From Chrysopilus asiliformis (lineage: Eukaryota; Arthropoda; Insecta; Diptera; Rhagionidae), in contig OZ035962.1 in NCBI GenBank assembly GCA_964034945.1, forward strand, positions 48,787,931-48,851,930: a stretch of DNA of 64,000 nucleotides, written 5' to 3'. A program made the translations under genes and the position numbers. Of this stretch, positions 1 through 9,963 are shown one piece after another (positions within the stretch are counted from its first letter, which is position 1; every line of letters begins with the position of its first letter). The notes under the pieces were generated by a model, which was given only the letters and a program-made list of their open reading frames with translations, had not been told where the DNA came from and did not search any database.

Positions 1-765
1 TGTCACTAAGTGTTTTAAATTGACCTACACTCTAAAAAAACGTCCCTTGGATTTTGACTACAATATTGATGGCACTGTTCTCCAGCGAGTTAGTTATATC
101 AAAGACCTTGGCATAATCTTCGACTCTAGACTTAAGTTTGATTATCATTTTGCAGACATTGCCAATAGAGCATATCGCATGTCTGGCTTTGTTCTAAGAA
201 TTTCATCTACACTTAATAACATTGCTACAGGTATTCTACTTTTTAAATCACTAGTGCGGAGTATTTTAGAATACGGTTCCGTGGTGTGGAGTCCCTGTCA
301 GGACGTTCACAAGTTAACTATAGAGTCAGTTCAAAGGAAGTTTACTAAAAGTCTCCTATTAAAGCATAACATAAAAGACTTAGATTATACAACTAGATTG
401 AGACAACTTCGCATGCATTCCCTAGAAAGTCGTCGCATTTATCTTGATGAATGTGTGCTATTCAAAATTCTACATTGTTTTTTAGACACCTCATTAAACG
501 AAGAGTTTAACATAAGAATGCCAGCTTTTAACAGCAGAAATAATAATACATTTGCGCCACCAGGTACTACTATGAACATTTATTTTAATTCTCCAATTAT
601 CAGGTTACAACGCACCCACGATTTTTTCCAATTTGGATCTTTAAATTGCACTTTTCTTAATTTTAAAAATAGAGTAAAAAACAAATTGTTTGATTCTTGA
701 TGCTACAGTGTAATTGGAATTTTTTTTTCTGTACTTTAGCTCAAATATAAATAAATAAATAAATA
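1..765 (+). mobile_element. Jockey/CR1-like LINE, 3' end with AAAT tail
   Basis: The RT frame ends at 700, followed by a short 3' UTR and an (AAAT)n tail at about 746-764. LINE-C ends the same way at 32908-32940, which supports one family. The 5' part is outside the window. Confidence 0.85.
2..700 (+). CDS. LINE reverse transcriptase, C-terminal part (cut by left window edge)
   Basis: The frame is open from the window edge to a TGA at 698-700, so this is the 3' end of a longer ORF2; no start is assigned. It begins at the KC motif that follows the RT palm (KCFKLTYTLKK), then shows the conserved DLGIIFDSRLKFDYH block, the SLVRSILEYGSVVWSP block and the VQRKFTK block of jockey/CR1-like LINEs. 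These form the thumb and C-terminal region of the enzyme that copies LINE RNA onto nicked DNA. No RNase H domain follows. The frame has no internal stop in the 233 codons visible. LINE-C (32060-32847) is clearly a relative. Catalytic motifs A to C lie outside the window, so activity cannot be judged. Confidence 0.9.
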   Translation, partial: VTKCFKLTYTLKKRPLDFDYNIDGTVLQRVSYIKDLGIIFDSRLKFDYHFADIANRAYRMSGFVLRISSTLNNIATGILLFKSLVRSILEYGSVVWSPCQDVHKLTIESVQRKFTKSLLLKHNIKDLDYTTRLRQLRMHSLESRRIYLDECVLFKILHCFLDTSLNEEFNIRMPAFNSRNNNTFAPPGTTMNIYFNSPIIRLQRTHDFFQFGSLNCTFLNFKNRVKNKLFDS

Positions 766-780
766 CACGTTGAAATTTAG

Positions 781-1800
781 TTTTTTAACCGACTTCCAAA
801 AAGGAAAAGGTTCTCAATTCCATCTGAATATTTTTTTACTTTCTTCTACGGAGTATAATAAAGTAATGTATTCATGAAAAATTTCGACCTCTTAATTTTG
901 CCTAAAAAACATTTCCCGATCACTCCTGAGTCGATTGGAGTCATATTTAAAAAATGTCTTTCTGTCTGTCAGTCTGTCAGTCTGTCTGTCTGTCAGTCTG
1001 TCTGTCAGTCTGTGTACAAAATTTCTCAAAAACTAATAGAGCTAGCGCCATGAAATTTTATAGGTATGTTGGGTCCTGAAATGGGACGATCCTATCAACT
1101 TTTGGTGGAAATCCGTTAACCGGAAGTATCCAAAATGGCGGTTTTTCAAAAATCGCAATTTCGTTTTTCTCGATTTACTCCCAAACTACGCGGTTTTTAG
1201 TGGCCTTAAGTATGACAAAACTTGGAGAAAATAAAATTTCCCACACTTTTGTCTTTAGCTATAACTCGATATCTCCACCTGTTATCGAGATAAACCGTTA
1301 TTTCCAAAAAAACAGTTTTTTGCGATTATCTCGAAAACTAACGGGTTTTTGCTGACTGAATGTATGAAGTGAATTAATGAGAATGGCATTCTGCACAATT
1401 TTGTCTTTTACCGTTATCCGTTATATTTTACCGTTATTGAGATATTTTCATTAATATGTAAAAAATCATATTTTTGCGAATAATTTGCAAACTAACGGTT
1501 TTTCGACAAATCAGTTAAAAGAATAATTAAAGATGTTAACATTTTCTACATTTTTGCCAATTACCGTAAATTGATATCTTTTACAGTTCTCAAGTTATCT
1601 CAAATTTTGTACGTTTTTGATATTTTTGGATGAACCAACCATTTATTGGGAGGTTGTTTTGGGTTGACAATACGACAGGGCTATAACTTAAATTCCACAG
1701 GGTCGTAGATTTTGTAGAAGAAAGTTTTGTGTTGACCACAACTGATATTTTTTAATGTATGTTCACGCCTAACTTTTTACTGGGTGGACCGATTTTGGTC
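781..1800. repeat. Interspersed repeat with degenerate internal modules and TCTG/TCAG microsatellite
   Basis: No coding sequence is visible. The block opens with ACCGACTTCCAAAAAGG and closes with TTACTGGGTGGACCGATTTT, phrases that resemble repeats I know from other insect genomes (memory, not a search). A tetranucleotide run (TCTG/TCAG) lies at about 957-1013. From 1180 to 1640 a phrase of the type 'aaaactaacggtttttcg' recurs in degenerate modules. Bases 832-866 recur inverted at 5129-5163. Class is unknown. Confidence 0.5.
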
Positions 1801-1844
1801 ATCCCAAAGAGAAAGTTGTAGAGAAAGTTCCTGGTTGGGCCCTG

Positions 1845-2147
1845 GTTCATTTATGGGGAAAAATGGTCCATTAGTGGGGGTACCCCCCATACGAACGAAA
1901 ACGTTTTTTCCGAATTTCTCAAAAACGGTGCATCTTATCAAAAAAGTCAAAGAACAAAAGTTATTTAGAATATGATTCTACATAAAACTCCCATACATCA
2001 AACTCCGATTGGAATAAATTTTAAAAAATCTGATTGGAAAGTTCGACTTCAAAGTGTAATTTTGGTACAAATGCTCAAATTAAGATACCAATATCACCAT
2101 ACAGGTTTTCAATAATTGCCAGAGTGGCAATTATAGCTTTTGTTATG
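1845..2147 (+). repeat. TATACCC element, 3' half
   Basis: Matches the second half of the family defined at 15526-16067: the GGTACCCCCCATACGAACG core, the 'catacatcaaa' segment and the 3' hairpin, ending at GTTATG. The hairpin loop differs (GAG instead of GAT). It abuts the next copy at 2150. Confidence 0.85.
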
Positions 2148-2149
2148 TT

Positions 2150-2719
2150 TATACCCGTATGGTGAAACCAAAGGGTATATTAACTTTGCCTTACCGTTTG
2201 TAACGCCAAGATCCCGTCATCGCACAAAAAAATGAATTACACCAGTGTGTTTAGAATGATAAAAAAAATTGAATTTTCCATGTCCGTCCGTCCGTCTGTC
2301 TGTCCGTCTGTCTGTCCGTCTGTCCGTCCGTCTGTCTGTGGCGCGGATTGCAGGCGCACGGATTGAGCTAGAGACTTGACATTTTGCGCAGATTCGTTTT
2401 TCGTAAAATGCGAGGCTAAGTTCGTTAATGGGCAAAAATGGACCATTAGGGGGGGTACCCCCCATACGAACGAAAACGATTTTTGCGAATATCTCAAAAA
2501 CGGTGCATCTTATCAAAAAAGTCCAAGAACAAAAGTTATTTAGGATATTATTCTACATAAAACTTCCATACATCAAAATCCGATTGGAACAAATTTTAAA
2601 AAATCTTATTGGAAAGTTTGACTTCATAGTGGAATTTTGATAAAACTGTTCGCCATTCACTTAAATCACCATACGGGTTTTCAATAATTGCCAGATTGGC
2701 AATTATAGCTTTTGTTATG
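2150..2719 (+). mobile_element. TATACCC element, full-length copy (DINE-1-like architecture)
   Basis: Starts TATACCCGTATGG with a short inverted repeat (TATACCC/GGGTATA), carries a GTCY microsatellite at about 2280-2338, a GGTACCCCCC palindrome, and a 10-bp stem (ATAATTGCCA) just before the terminal GCTTTTGTTATG. No coding capacity. Open frames across the microsatellite are a by-product of the GTCY repeat. The layout resembles Drosophila DINE-1/Helentron-derived elements (family knowledge), but one copy (5443-6018) has a 15-bp target duplication, which those lack. Confidence 0.85.
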
Positions 2720-2727
2720 TTTTTACG

Positions 2728-2925
2728 TTGTGTTCAGTACAACACAAGGAAGGTTCTTTTATATATTTCCCCCGTGTTAACCTACCACTTCAAACCCCTC
2801 CCTGCTTGGGATATCGAGTAAAATTCTTTGTATTGTGTTCAGTACAATATCTGGAAGATTCTTTTATATATTTCTCCTTTGCGGACTTATCCCCTCAAAC
2901 CCTTTGTAATTTTACCTATATTAAA
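2728..2925 (+). repeat. Tandem duplication of about 105 bp
   Basis: Two diverged copies share TGTGTTCAGTACAA, the segment ending TTCTTTTATATATTTC, and a CAAACCC block. No coding content is seen. Confidence 0.6.
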
Positions 2926-2975
2926 AATTTAAACTAAAAACGTTCGAAATAAAAAAAAAATTTCTAAAAATAATA

Positions 2976-3545
2976 AAACCGACTTTTAAAAAAAACTGAA
3001 ATGAGAAAAAAGCACTAAAAAGAAAAAAATAATTTCAAACTATGTCCATTAATAGCGTATTTAAAATTCGGCTTTTTTGGAGTGGCGTTAAATTTGCAAC
3101 TAAAATAAATTACATACTTTCTAACCCTTAAGGCTAATCGTTTACATACTTTCTAACCCTTAAGGCTAACTAAGAACTAAGATCGACTCCAAAAATTTTG
3201 TTGTAAAACAGATTAACTATAGACACGGCTCTTAGAAGCACCAAAACTAAGTTCTATTATGTTCCAAATTGGATTCCCTATTTTTAAGCAATCGCTATAA
3301 AAAAGCCCACTGTCTCATATGTTACTATTTTTTGTAGAAATCTATCCTATTTTTTGTCTCCATGTACAAACTGATTTTGTGCGAAACTTGACAATAGAAA
3401 TTTTACAACGATTTTATTTAGCGTAAATTTAACGCCACTCCAAAAAAGCCGAATTTTAAATACGCTATTAATGGACATAGTTTGAAATTATTTTTTTCTT
3501 TTTAGTGCTTTTTTCTCTTTTCAGTTTTTTTTAAAGTCGGTTTTT
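2976..3545. mobile_element. Foldback element with arms of about 120 bp
   Basis: Bases 2976-3096 are the reverse complement of 3425-3545 with few mismatches; both ends carry ACCGACTTT. The 330-bp centre has a direct repeat of ACATACTTTCTAACCC (3111 and 3145). No transposase frame. Probably a non-autonomous inverted-repeat transposon; no target duplication could be fixed. Confidence 0.7.
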
Positions 3546-3609
3546 AAACGTAAAATTACAAATATCTGTTACGCATCGTCTTTTATTGGAAAAAGTGAAA
3601 ACCATCTTC

Positions 3610-4332
3610 TCTATATATAAAATCGTTTAACCTGACGCCCAGTCCAAACCCCTGAAGACAGAGACTTGGAACTTTCAGAATATGTCCCAACCATCGCGTA
3701 GGCGCTCACTAAGTCGAGATTGTTCGAAATTTTAGTGCTAAGGGGGTGAACGGGGGGTAAAGGGGGTTTGGGTATTTTTAAACCGTGATTTTCGCCATTA
3801 ATCCTGCTCAATAGGAGGCTGAAAAGTTTCATTCGGGGGTTTTCGGGGTCGCTGATCACGAATCCGGTGTTAGATTTTCAAAATTCAAAACGGAAAGTCC
3901 TGTAAGGTTAACGCAAATATCCTTTTTCCTATTTTTTCCGGGAAAAAATGGCATTAGGGGATTTTCGAGGTCGCTGATCACGAATCCGGTGTTAGATTTT
4001 CAAAACTCGGAACGGAAGGTCCTGTAAAGATAACGCAAATATCCTTTTCCCCATTTTTCCCGGGGAAAAGTGGCATTAGGGGGTTTTCGGTGTCGCTGAT
4101 CACGAATCTGGTGTTGAAATTGCTAGCGGAAGCTCCTCTAAGGATAACCCAAATATCCTTTTCACCATTTTTCCTCGGAAAAACTGGCAATAAGGAAGTT
4201 TCGGAGCCGCTGATCACGAATCTGGTGTTAGAATTTTAAAATTCGGAACGGGAGGTTCTGAAGGTATAACGATTTTTTTTTTAAAAACAAAAAACTTTTG
4301 TAAAAAAACTTTAGCCCGGCAACGACGGGTAT
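3610..4332 (+). mobile_element. Non-autonomous Helitron copy, 3' tip degraded
   Basis: Begins TCTATATATAAAATCG, a typical Helitron 5' end, and contains about three units of the 122-bp repeat (CTGATCACGAATC, GGAAGGTCCTGTAA) found in the Helitron at 24013-25387. It ends with the hairpin CCCGGCAACGACGGG but without the usual CTAG. The sequence upstream (3579-3609) is shared with 21069-21100, so the true start may be a little earlier. Confidence 0.65.
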
Positions 4333-4337
4333 GCAAG

Positions 4338-4524
4338 CTATTTAGGATATGGTTCTAAATAAAACTCCCATACATCAAAATCCTATTGGAACAAATTTTA
4401 AAAAATCGTATTGGAAAGTTTGACTTCAAACTGGAATTTTGATACAACTGTTAGAATTTTGATAGGAATATCACTATACGAGTTTCTAATAATTGCCAGA
4501 CTGGCAATTATAGGTTTTGTTATG
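4338..4524 (+). repeat. TATACCC element, 3' fragment
   Basis: Matches the last roughly 190 bp of the family, including the 3' hairpin (GACTGG centre) and terminal TTATG. Confidence 0.8.
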
Positions 4525-5128
4525 CTTAAAATTTATGTTTGTCCGTCTGTCTGTATGTCGGTCGGTATTTCTGTCTGTTTGTCTGAATGTTTGTTCTGGT
4601 ATCACGCAAAAACGGCGCGGCCGATTTTGATCAAACTTTGCACACAGGTACAGTTATTGACAGAATGAAGGATATGATTTCGAAACGTTAAAGAATTAAA
4701 GTTTTCTGAGTATTTAAATACAGTATTTTGGGGAAAAAAGCAGTAATGCAGTATTGGAGTCTGAAAAACAATATAATACTGCGAAAAACAGTATAGATAC
4801 CATCGTTATGTATAGCCCTCACCTGCTATCTTTTGCAATTCTAAAGGGATTTGGTGCTTCAATGTATGACATGAATTAAAAAGAATAATATTTCCCACAA
4901 TATTGTCTTTCCCCGTGTGGATAACCATCTTTTACCATTATTGAATATATTGTAAGTAAACAGTACGATTTTGTAATACACCGCTGGGTCACAAAGAAAA
5001 AATAAATAAATAAATAAATAAACATCTCCATACATCAAATTCCAACAATTCAAGCGCGAGGGGCGAGGCCGAAGGCCGACCTGTGGAAGGGGGATGAACC
5101 TCGAAGCGGTTCGGGGAGCAGCCCCTAG
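4525..5128 (+). mobile_element. Helitron 3' terminal region (GGGGAGCAGCCCC hairpin, CTAG end)
   Basis: Shares its beginning (TTATGTTTGTCCGTCTG) and end with 22677-22963. The 3' end carries the paired segments GGCCGAAGGCC, a GCGGTTCG hairpin and GGGGAGCAGCCCC followed by CTAG (5125-5128) and a T, the canonical Helitron 3' terminus. The same end closes the helicase-bearing Helitron at 11675. The 5' end is not resolved. Confidence 0.65.
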
Positions 5129-5354
5129 TACTTTAGTATACTCCGTAGAAGAAAGTAAAAAAGTTTTAAATATATCACCATTAGAAATTTTTTTTACTTT
5201 GAAAAAGTTTCCGTCTGGAATAAATCCGTAAAAATTTTGAGTTCCTGGAAGTGTTTTGACACTTTCAAACCTTCTTTGAAGTTGTTGCTCTTTTACCTCA
5301 TATTCTCTCTGTATAAATAGAAAAAATAATTGGTTTCCTTAAAAATATATTACA
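5129..5354. other. Short non-coding spacer
   Basis: Bases 5129-5163 are the reverse complement of 832-866 (centre ACTCCGTAGAAGAAAGTA). Nothing else is recognised. Confidence 0.4.
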
Positions 5355-6205
5355 CTAGCAGACCCTTCGTTGCCAGCTCAAAGGTTTTTGTATAAATTTT
5401 AGAATGTAAAAAATCCATTAATAACTTAAAAACTTTTGGGAACATAACAAAAGCTATAATTGTCAATCTGGCAATTATTGAAAACCCGTATGGTGATTTA
5501 ATTGAACGGCGTATCAAAATTTCATTTGAATTCAAATTTTCCAATAAGATTTTTTTAAAACTTGTTCCAATCGGATTTTGATGTATGGGAGTTTTATGTA
5601 GAATCATATTCTAAATAACTTTGGTTCTTGCACTTTTTTGATAAGATGCACAGTTTGTGAGATATTCGCGAAAAACATTTTCGTTCGTATGGGGGGTACC
5701 CCCCCTAATGGTCCATTTTTGCCCATTAACGAACTTAGCCTCGCATTTTACGAAAAACGGATCTGCGCAAAATTTCAAGTCTCTAGCTCAATCCATGCGC
5801 CCGCAATCCGCGCCACAGACGGACAGACGGACAGACGGACGGACGGACGGACAGACAGACGGACGGACAGACAGACAGACAGACGAACGGACATGCAAAA
5901 TTCAATTTTTTTTATCATTCTAAACACACTGGTGTAATTCATTTTTTTGTGTGATGACGGGATTTTGGCCTTACAAACGGTAAGGCAAAGTTAATATACC
6001 CTTTGGTTTACGGGTATAAAAAACTTTTGGGAAAAAACGTTATCCTTACAGGACCTTCCGTTTAGAGTTTTAAAAATCTAACACCGGATTCGCGATCAGC
6101 GACCCCGGAAACCAACTTATGCCGATTTTTCCCGGGAAAAACGGGAAAAAGGATATTTGCGAAATCCTTACAGAACCTTCCGTTTCGAATTTTGAAAATC
6201 TGACG
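5355..6205 (-). mobile_element. Minus-strand Helitron fragment with a nested TATACCC element
   Basis: Read on the minus strand it ends GGCAACGAAGGGTCTGCTAG followed by T (5354), the same 3' end as the Helitron at 25387. Parts of two 122-bp repeat units lie at 6034-6205. A TATACCC element (5443-6018) splits it. The 5' end is missing. Confidence 0.7.
5443..6018 (-). mobile_element. TATACCC element, complete, with 15-bp target duplication
   Basis: Reverse-complement copy running from CATAAC (3' end of the element) to GGGTATA (5' end), with a GTCY array at about 5815-5890. It is flanked by identical 15-mers AAAAACTTTTGGGAA at 5428-5442 and 6019-6033. The related empty sequence in the Helitron at 24013-25387 has this stretch once, so it is a real target-site duplication. 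This copy fixes both termini of the family. Confidence 0.88.
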
Positions 6206-6748
6206 GCCAATTTCTTCACCGAGTACTAACATTATTACCTGTATTAGACCAAAATTTGGTACTTAAATTGGTATCAAGTCATTTCTTCACCAAGTACTAG
6301 CACGCCTTAGTAGCGACTCTGGTTCGGAGTATTAGCTGGTACTCATTATTTCCTTGACTCTCGAAATCGGGGGTCTAACAATGTTAGTACTCGAATTTTT
6401 GCCAATTTTATTTCTTCACCTATAATAATACTGGAGTAGTCGATTTTTATTGATTTGATTATATTATCCTGTGATTGTTTCTTGTGTATGTATAGAAAAT
6501 GGATTTGATTTTTGGCGGTGATGGTTTTTTCGCGATTTTGACGACGTCGAGAGCGATGGGCAAGGAGTGGTGAATCATCGATTTGACCGCCACAACGAAA
6601 TACAATAAATAATTGGGACGATGTAGATTTTTTTTTGCATTTTGGAATGTCGAAAACAACGTGTCTTCACGTTTTAATACAATTGGTAGCGGACGATTTG
6701 CAGCACCCACAGCCACGGTAAAAAAGAAATCCGCTGTAATTTCATTTT
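6206..6748. other. No recognisable gene
   Basis: Contains two copies of a TTTCTTCACC-AAGTACTA phrase (6200s and 6280s) and short open frames on both strands without domains I recognise. Treated as decayed non-coding DNA. Confidence 0.35.
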
Positions 6749-7075
6749 TATACCCATATGGTAAAAGCAAAATGTATATTAAATTTGCCTTACCGTTTGT
6801 AATGCCAAGATCCCGTCATGCATGTCCGTCCGTCTGTGGCGCGGTTTGCAGGCGCACGGATTGAGATAGAGACTTGAAATTTTACGCAAATTCGTTTTTC
6901 GTAAAATGCAAGGCTAAGTTCGTTAATGGGTAAAAATGAACCATTGAACCACGAACAAAAACGTTTCTTGCGAATATCTCAAAAACCGTGCATCTTAGAA
7001 GAACAAAGTTATTTAGGATATTATTCTACGTTGCAAGAACAAAAGTTATTTAGGATATGATTCTACATAAAACTC
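6749..7075 (+). repeat. TATACCC element, left part, split by LINE-A
   Basis: Starts TATACCCATATGG; the GTCY block is reduced to two units. It stops at ACATAAAACTC (7065-7075), and the family sequence resumes after the same 11-mer at 14369-14379, continuing to about 14408. LINE-A therefore inserted into this copy. Confidence 0.85.
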
Positions 7076-7076
7076 T

Positions 7077-7235
7077 AACCCTGAAATCTCAGTCAAAGAC
7101 TGGAAGATTTTGAAGTCCCTCAAGGGGCTAAGGGTAACGGCAAGGACTACCAGATCCTATTGGATCAAAAGTCTAGCCTATCCCTTGCAAAGTCTTCCGG
7201 GACCGATCATTTTGGCCTGGGAACAGTCAGGGTGA
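7077..7235 (+). pseudogene. LINE-A ORF1, last 52 codons
   Basis: Open frame from the 5' truncation point to TGA at 7233-7235, with the stretch EISVKDWKILKSLKGLRV. This fits the C-terminus of a gag-like ORF1 protein that packages LINE RNA. It ends 15 bp before the ORF2 ATG at 7251, the usual tight ORF1-ORF2 spacing. The zinc knuckles that should lie upstream are lost. Confidence 0.6.
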
Positions 7236-7250
7236 GGCTGGAGGGTGATC

Positions 7251-7577
7251 ATGCTGAACCCGAAGCAGCTGTCAGTGGTGCAGATTAATCTGCATCATTG
7301 TCAGGCGGCGACAGAGGATCTGTTGCTTACCCTGACAGAGGACGATATCGACGTGGCTTTAGTCCAGGAGCCCTGGTTAAATGGCAGTAACAAGATCCTT
7401 GGACTGACACCAAAGGGGTATGTATTACATTATAGTATGTATTACATTAATGTATTACATTAAGACTGATGAAAAACTAAGTAGTTGCTTGGTCGCCAAG
7501 AAAAATATTAACGCTTTCGTTCTAGGTAGCCTCTGCAGCGGAGATATCTCGGCAATTTTAATTGAGCAACGGAGAAG
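7251..7577 (+). pseudogene. LINE-A ORF2, endonuclease N-terminus
   Basis: ATG at 7251. The frame reads VQINLHHCQAATEDL and then ALVQEPWL, where the E of QEP is the metal-binding residue of the APE-like endonuclease that nicks the target. After 7422 a small duplication of TATGTATTACAT shifts the frame; the protein resumes as KTDEKLSSCLVAKKN and continues to IEQRR at 7577, where the hAT-like element interrupts. The same domain continues at 9224. Confidence 0.8.
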
Positions 7578-8227
7578 CAGTGTTGTGCCGGTTTTTTACG
7601 TAAAGTAATTTACCTAGTTTTTTACGCGTAAAAAATTACGCGTAAAAAACCTCAAATTTAACGTAAAAAACGTAAAAACGTAAAAAACTGTAAAAAACCT
7701 AAAACATTGATGATAAAAAATTTAATAAGTAGCCATTCACTAAATATAGTAATTATTCGTAAATAAATCATCTTAGAACAATAAAAAGGTTAATAGTCTT
7801 CAGCAAACACAGAAAAGTATTCAAAAGCATTTCCTCTTGAAAGTGAAAAAGATTTTAAATGCGGAGTTCAAAAACTGTTTATATCCTTTCATTACATTAC
7901 GTCCGCCTACTCATTTTAACGTTAATTAATGTGAATAATGTGGAGAGATTTGCGACATATGGGCTATTTTAACCCTTTGTTGCATAGTGTTGTTGTACAA
8001 CAACACCTTTTCTAATTCAGTTTTTTAATATTATAACATATATTTCATGCACTTATATTGACTAAATTCATTTCGTAAGTATCCTAGCACATCAATTGTT
8101 ATGAAAAAAAGTAATATGCGCTTTTTTTTATAATTACTGCATTTTATAAATAAATAAAGAGCAAAAATGTAAATGTAACTATGGCAAATCTATTACAGTT
8201 AAAAAATCGGTAATTAGCTTTATAAAG

Positions 8228-8558
8228 GTTTTTGGGGTCGCAGATTACGAATCTGAAGTCAAAACTTCAAAATTCAAAATGGCGGATCCAATATGGCGGT
8301 CAAAAAAGATAAAATTCATTAGATTACACTGAAAACTAGTACGCGGGGGTTTTTGGGTTCGCTGATTACGAATCTGAAGTCAAAACTTCAAAATTCAAAA
8401 TGGCGGATCCAGTATGGCGGTCAAAAAAGATAAAATTACGTACTAGTTTTCAGCGAAATCTAATGAATTTTATCTTTTTTGACCGCCATATTGGATCCGC
8501 CATTTTGAATTTTGAAGTTTTGACTTCAGATTCGTAATCTGCGACCCCAAAAACCCTC
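8228..8558. repeat. Two direct units and one inverted unit of about 110 bp
   Basis: A unit with ATTACGAATCTGAAGTCAAA and CAAAATGGCGGATCC is present at 8228-8335 and 8346-8445 and inverted at about 8440-8558. The 8228-8558 block can therefore fold into a long hairpin. Open frames here are by-products of the palindrome. Confidence 0.8.
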
Positions 8559-8777
8559 GGATACCAAAACCGTGAAAATTAATTCCATAGAAAAATGTAT
8601 GCATGAAAGGGTTGAAGAAACATATTTGGACTAGTTCTTGCAGCAACAACCGTAATTTTAAAGTTTGCATCAAAAAATCGTTTTTAAACACAAGGAGACT
8701 CATTCCGAAGGCGGAAATTGAAACAAAACTGGAAAAAGGGAAAAAAAAATCTAAAAACTGGAAAAATCCATTCAAAC

Positions 8778-9117
8778 AACTGTTCTAATTTGAGTTAATA
8801 GACTGTCCTACTTAGTAGTACAGTCTATTAAGTGCTGATGTCCACTCTCTATATTATAGGATCTCTAATAAAATGCTGAGAAAAACTTTAAAACAGACTG
8901 TCATACTTTGTAGGAATTGCGATGTCCCATTTTTTAGGTTTTTTTACTACTGTTCTAATTTAAGTTAATAGACTGTCCTACTTAGTAGTACAGACTATTA
9001 AGTGCTGATGTCCACTCTCTATATTATAGGATCTCTAATAAAATGCTGAGAAAAACTTTAAAACAGACTGTCATACTTTGTAGGAATTGCGATGTCCCAT
9101 TTTTTAGGTTTTTTTTA
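8778..9117 (+). repeat. Tandem duplication, 169-bp unit
   Basis: Two near-identical copies (starts near 8780 and 8949), each with AGACTGTCCTACTTAGTAGT and CATTTTTTAGG. Non-coding. Confidence 0.85.
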
Positions 9118-9223
9118 CTACTTTTTACGTTTTTTACGGTTTTTTACGTTTTTTACCAGTTTTTTACGTTTTTTACGTGAAAAATGTAAAAAACTGTTTT
9201 TTACGCCGTTTTGCCCAACACTG

Positions 9224-9470
9224 CGAAGAAGAGAACAATCTCTTATCATTGCTTCAATTTACATGCCATACGAGGAAAGAGATCCACCAGCAAGCAAGGT
9301 ACGCAGCTTGGTAAGTTTTGCCAGGAATCGCCACCTGAATCTAGTGATGGAATGTGATGCCAACGCCCATCACTCTCAATGAGGGAGCTCCAACACTAAC
9401 GAACGAGGTGAGTCTTTATTCGAATTCATTCTTTACTCGGACCTTATTATATGTTGGTAACAAACCAACA
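9224..9470 (+). pseudogene. LINE-A ORF2, endonuclease middle part
   Basis: Resumes after the hAT-like insertion with IIASIYMPYEERDPP and the catalytic block ECDANAHH. The next conserved Trp codon of the HHxxWGSSNTNxRG motif is TGA (9379-9381). A small frameshift occurs near 9450, then VGNKPT runs to 9470, where the Helitron interrupts. The protein continues as FNNKNREEVIDLTLA at 11676. In related elements this region closes the endonuclease fold. Confidence 0.85.
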
Positions 9471-9761
9471 TCTTAATATATAAAATCGTTGGTGCGTATG
9501 TTCGTCTGATCATCACGGCTGAACCACTGAAGCTATCCACCTCATATTCACACCATATGTTCATGTGGTGCTCCGATCGGTTTTTGTTTGCAAAAGACCC
9601 CGGTAGGTGGCGCTGGGGTCGAGTTCGAATTTCGGAAATTCGTATTTATGGACCGATTTTGTGCAAATTCACAACATATAACACTTAAATAAAGATTAAA
9701 ATGTTGATAAAATTTAAACCCGATATGTGGCGCTGGGATCGAGATATTAACGAAAATGTAC

Positions 9762-9936
9762 TCCAATCGGATTTTGATGTATGGGAGTTTTATGTAGAAT
9801 CATATCTCAAATAACTTTTGTTCTTGAACTTTTTTGATAAGGTGCACCGTTTTTGAGATATTCGCAAAAAATGTTTTCGTAGTATAGCATTTTACGAATC
9901 TGCCTTGCATTTTACGAATCTGCGTAAAATTTCAAG
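9762..9936 (-). repeat. TATACCC element fragment inside the Helitron
   Basis: Reverse-complement match to the middle of the family (TTTTGATGTATGGGAGTTTT, GCACCGTTTTTGAGATATT), with a local deletion around the GGTACC core. It sits where the Rep-coding part of a full Helitron would be. Confidence 0.8.
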
Positions 9937-9963
9937 TTATTACAACGGGAACAATCCTACATT

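Larger units (their letters stand above)
7578..9223. mobile_element. Non-autonomous hAT-like element, 1646 bp
   Basis: Both ends are CAGTGTTG when read inwards, the hAT-type terminal pattern. Flanking 8-mers are CGGAGAAG (7570-7577) and CGAAGAAG (9224-9231), a hAT-size target duplication with one mismatch. Removing the insert restores the LINE-A frame (EQRR followed by EQSLIIAS). Each end has a run of TTTTTTACG / CGTAAAAAA units (7590-7700, 9115-9205). No transposase frame; internal repeats are listed separately. Confidence 0.85.

Noticed and set aside
2217..2516. Open frames rich in RTDRRTD-type repeats (also 5638-5937, 15593-15842, 16211-16462)
   Set aside because: They translate the GTCY tetranucleotide microsatellite of the TATACCC element, which stays open in several frames; no protein domain.
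6459..6770. A 103-codon minus-strand gene
   Set aside because: No recognisable domain, ends in the TATACCC 5' hairpin, and the opposite strand is equally open.
8470..8775. A 101-codon minus-strand open frame
   Set aside because: It crosses the palindromic units and subterminal DNA of the hAT-like element and has no domain.
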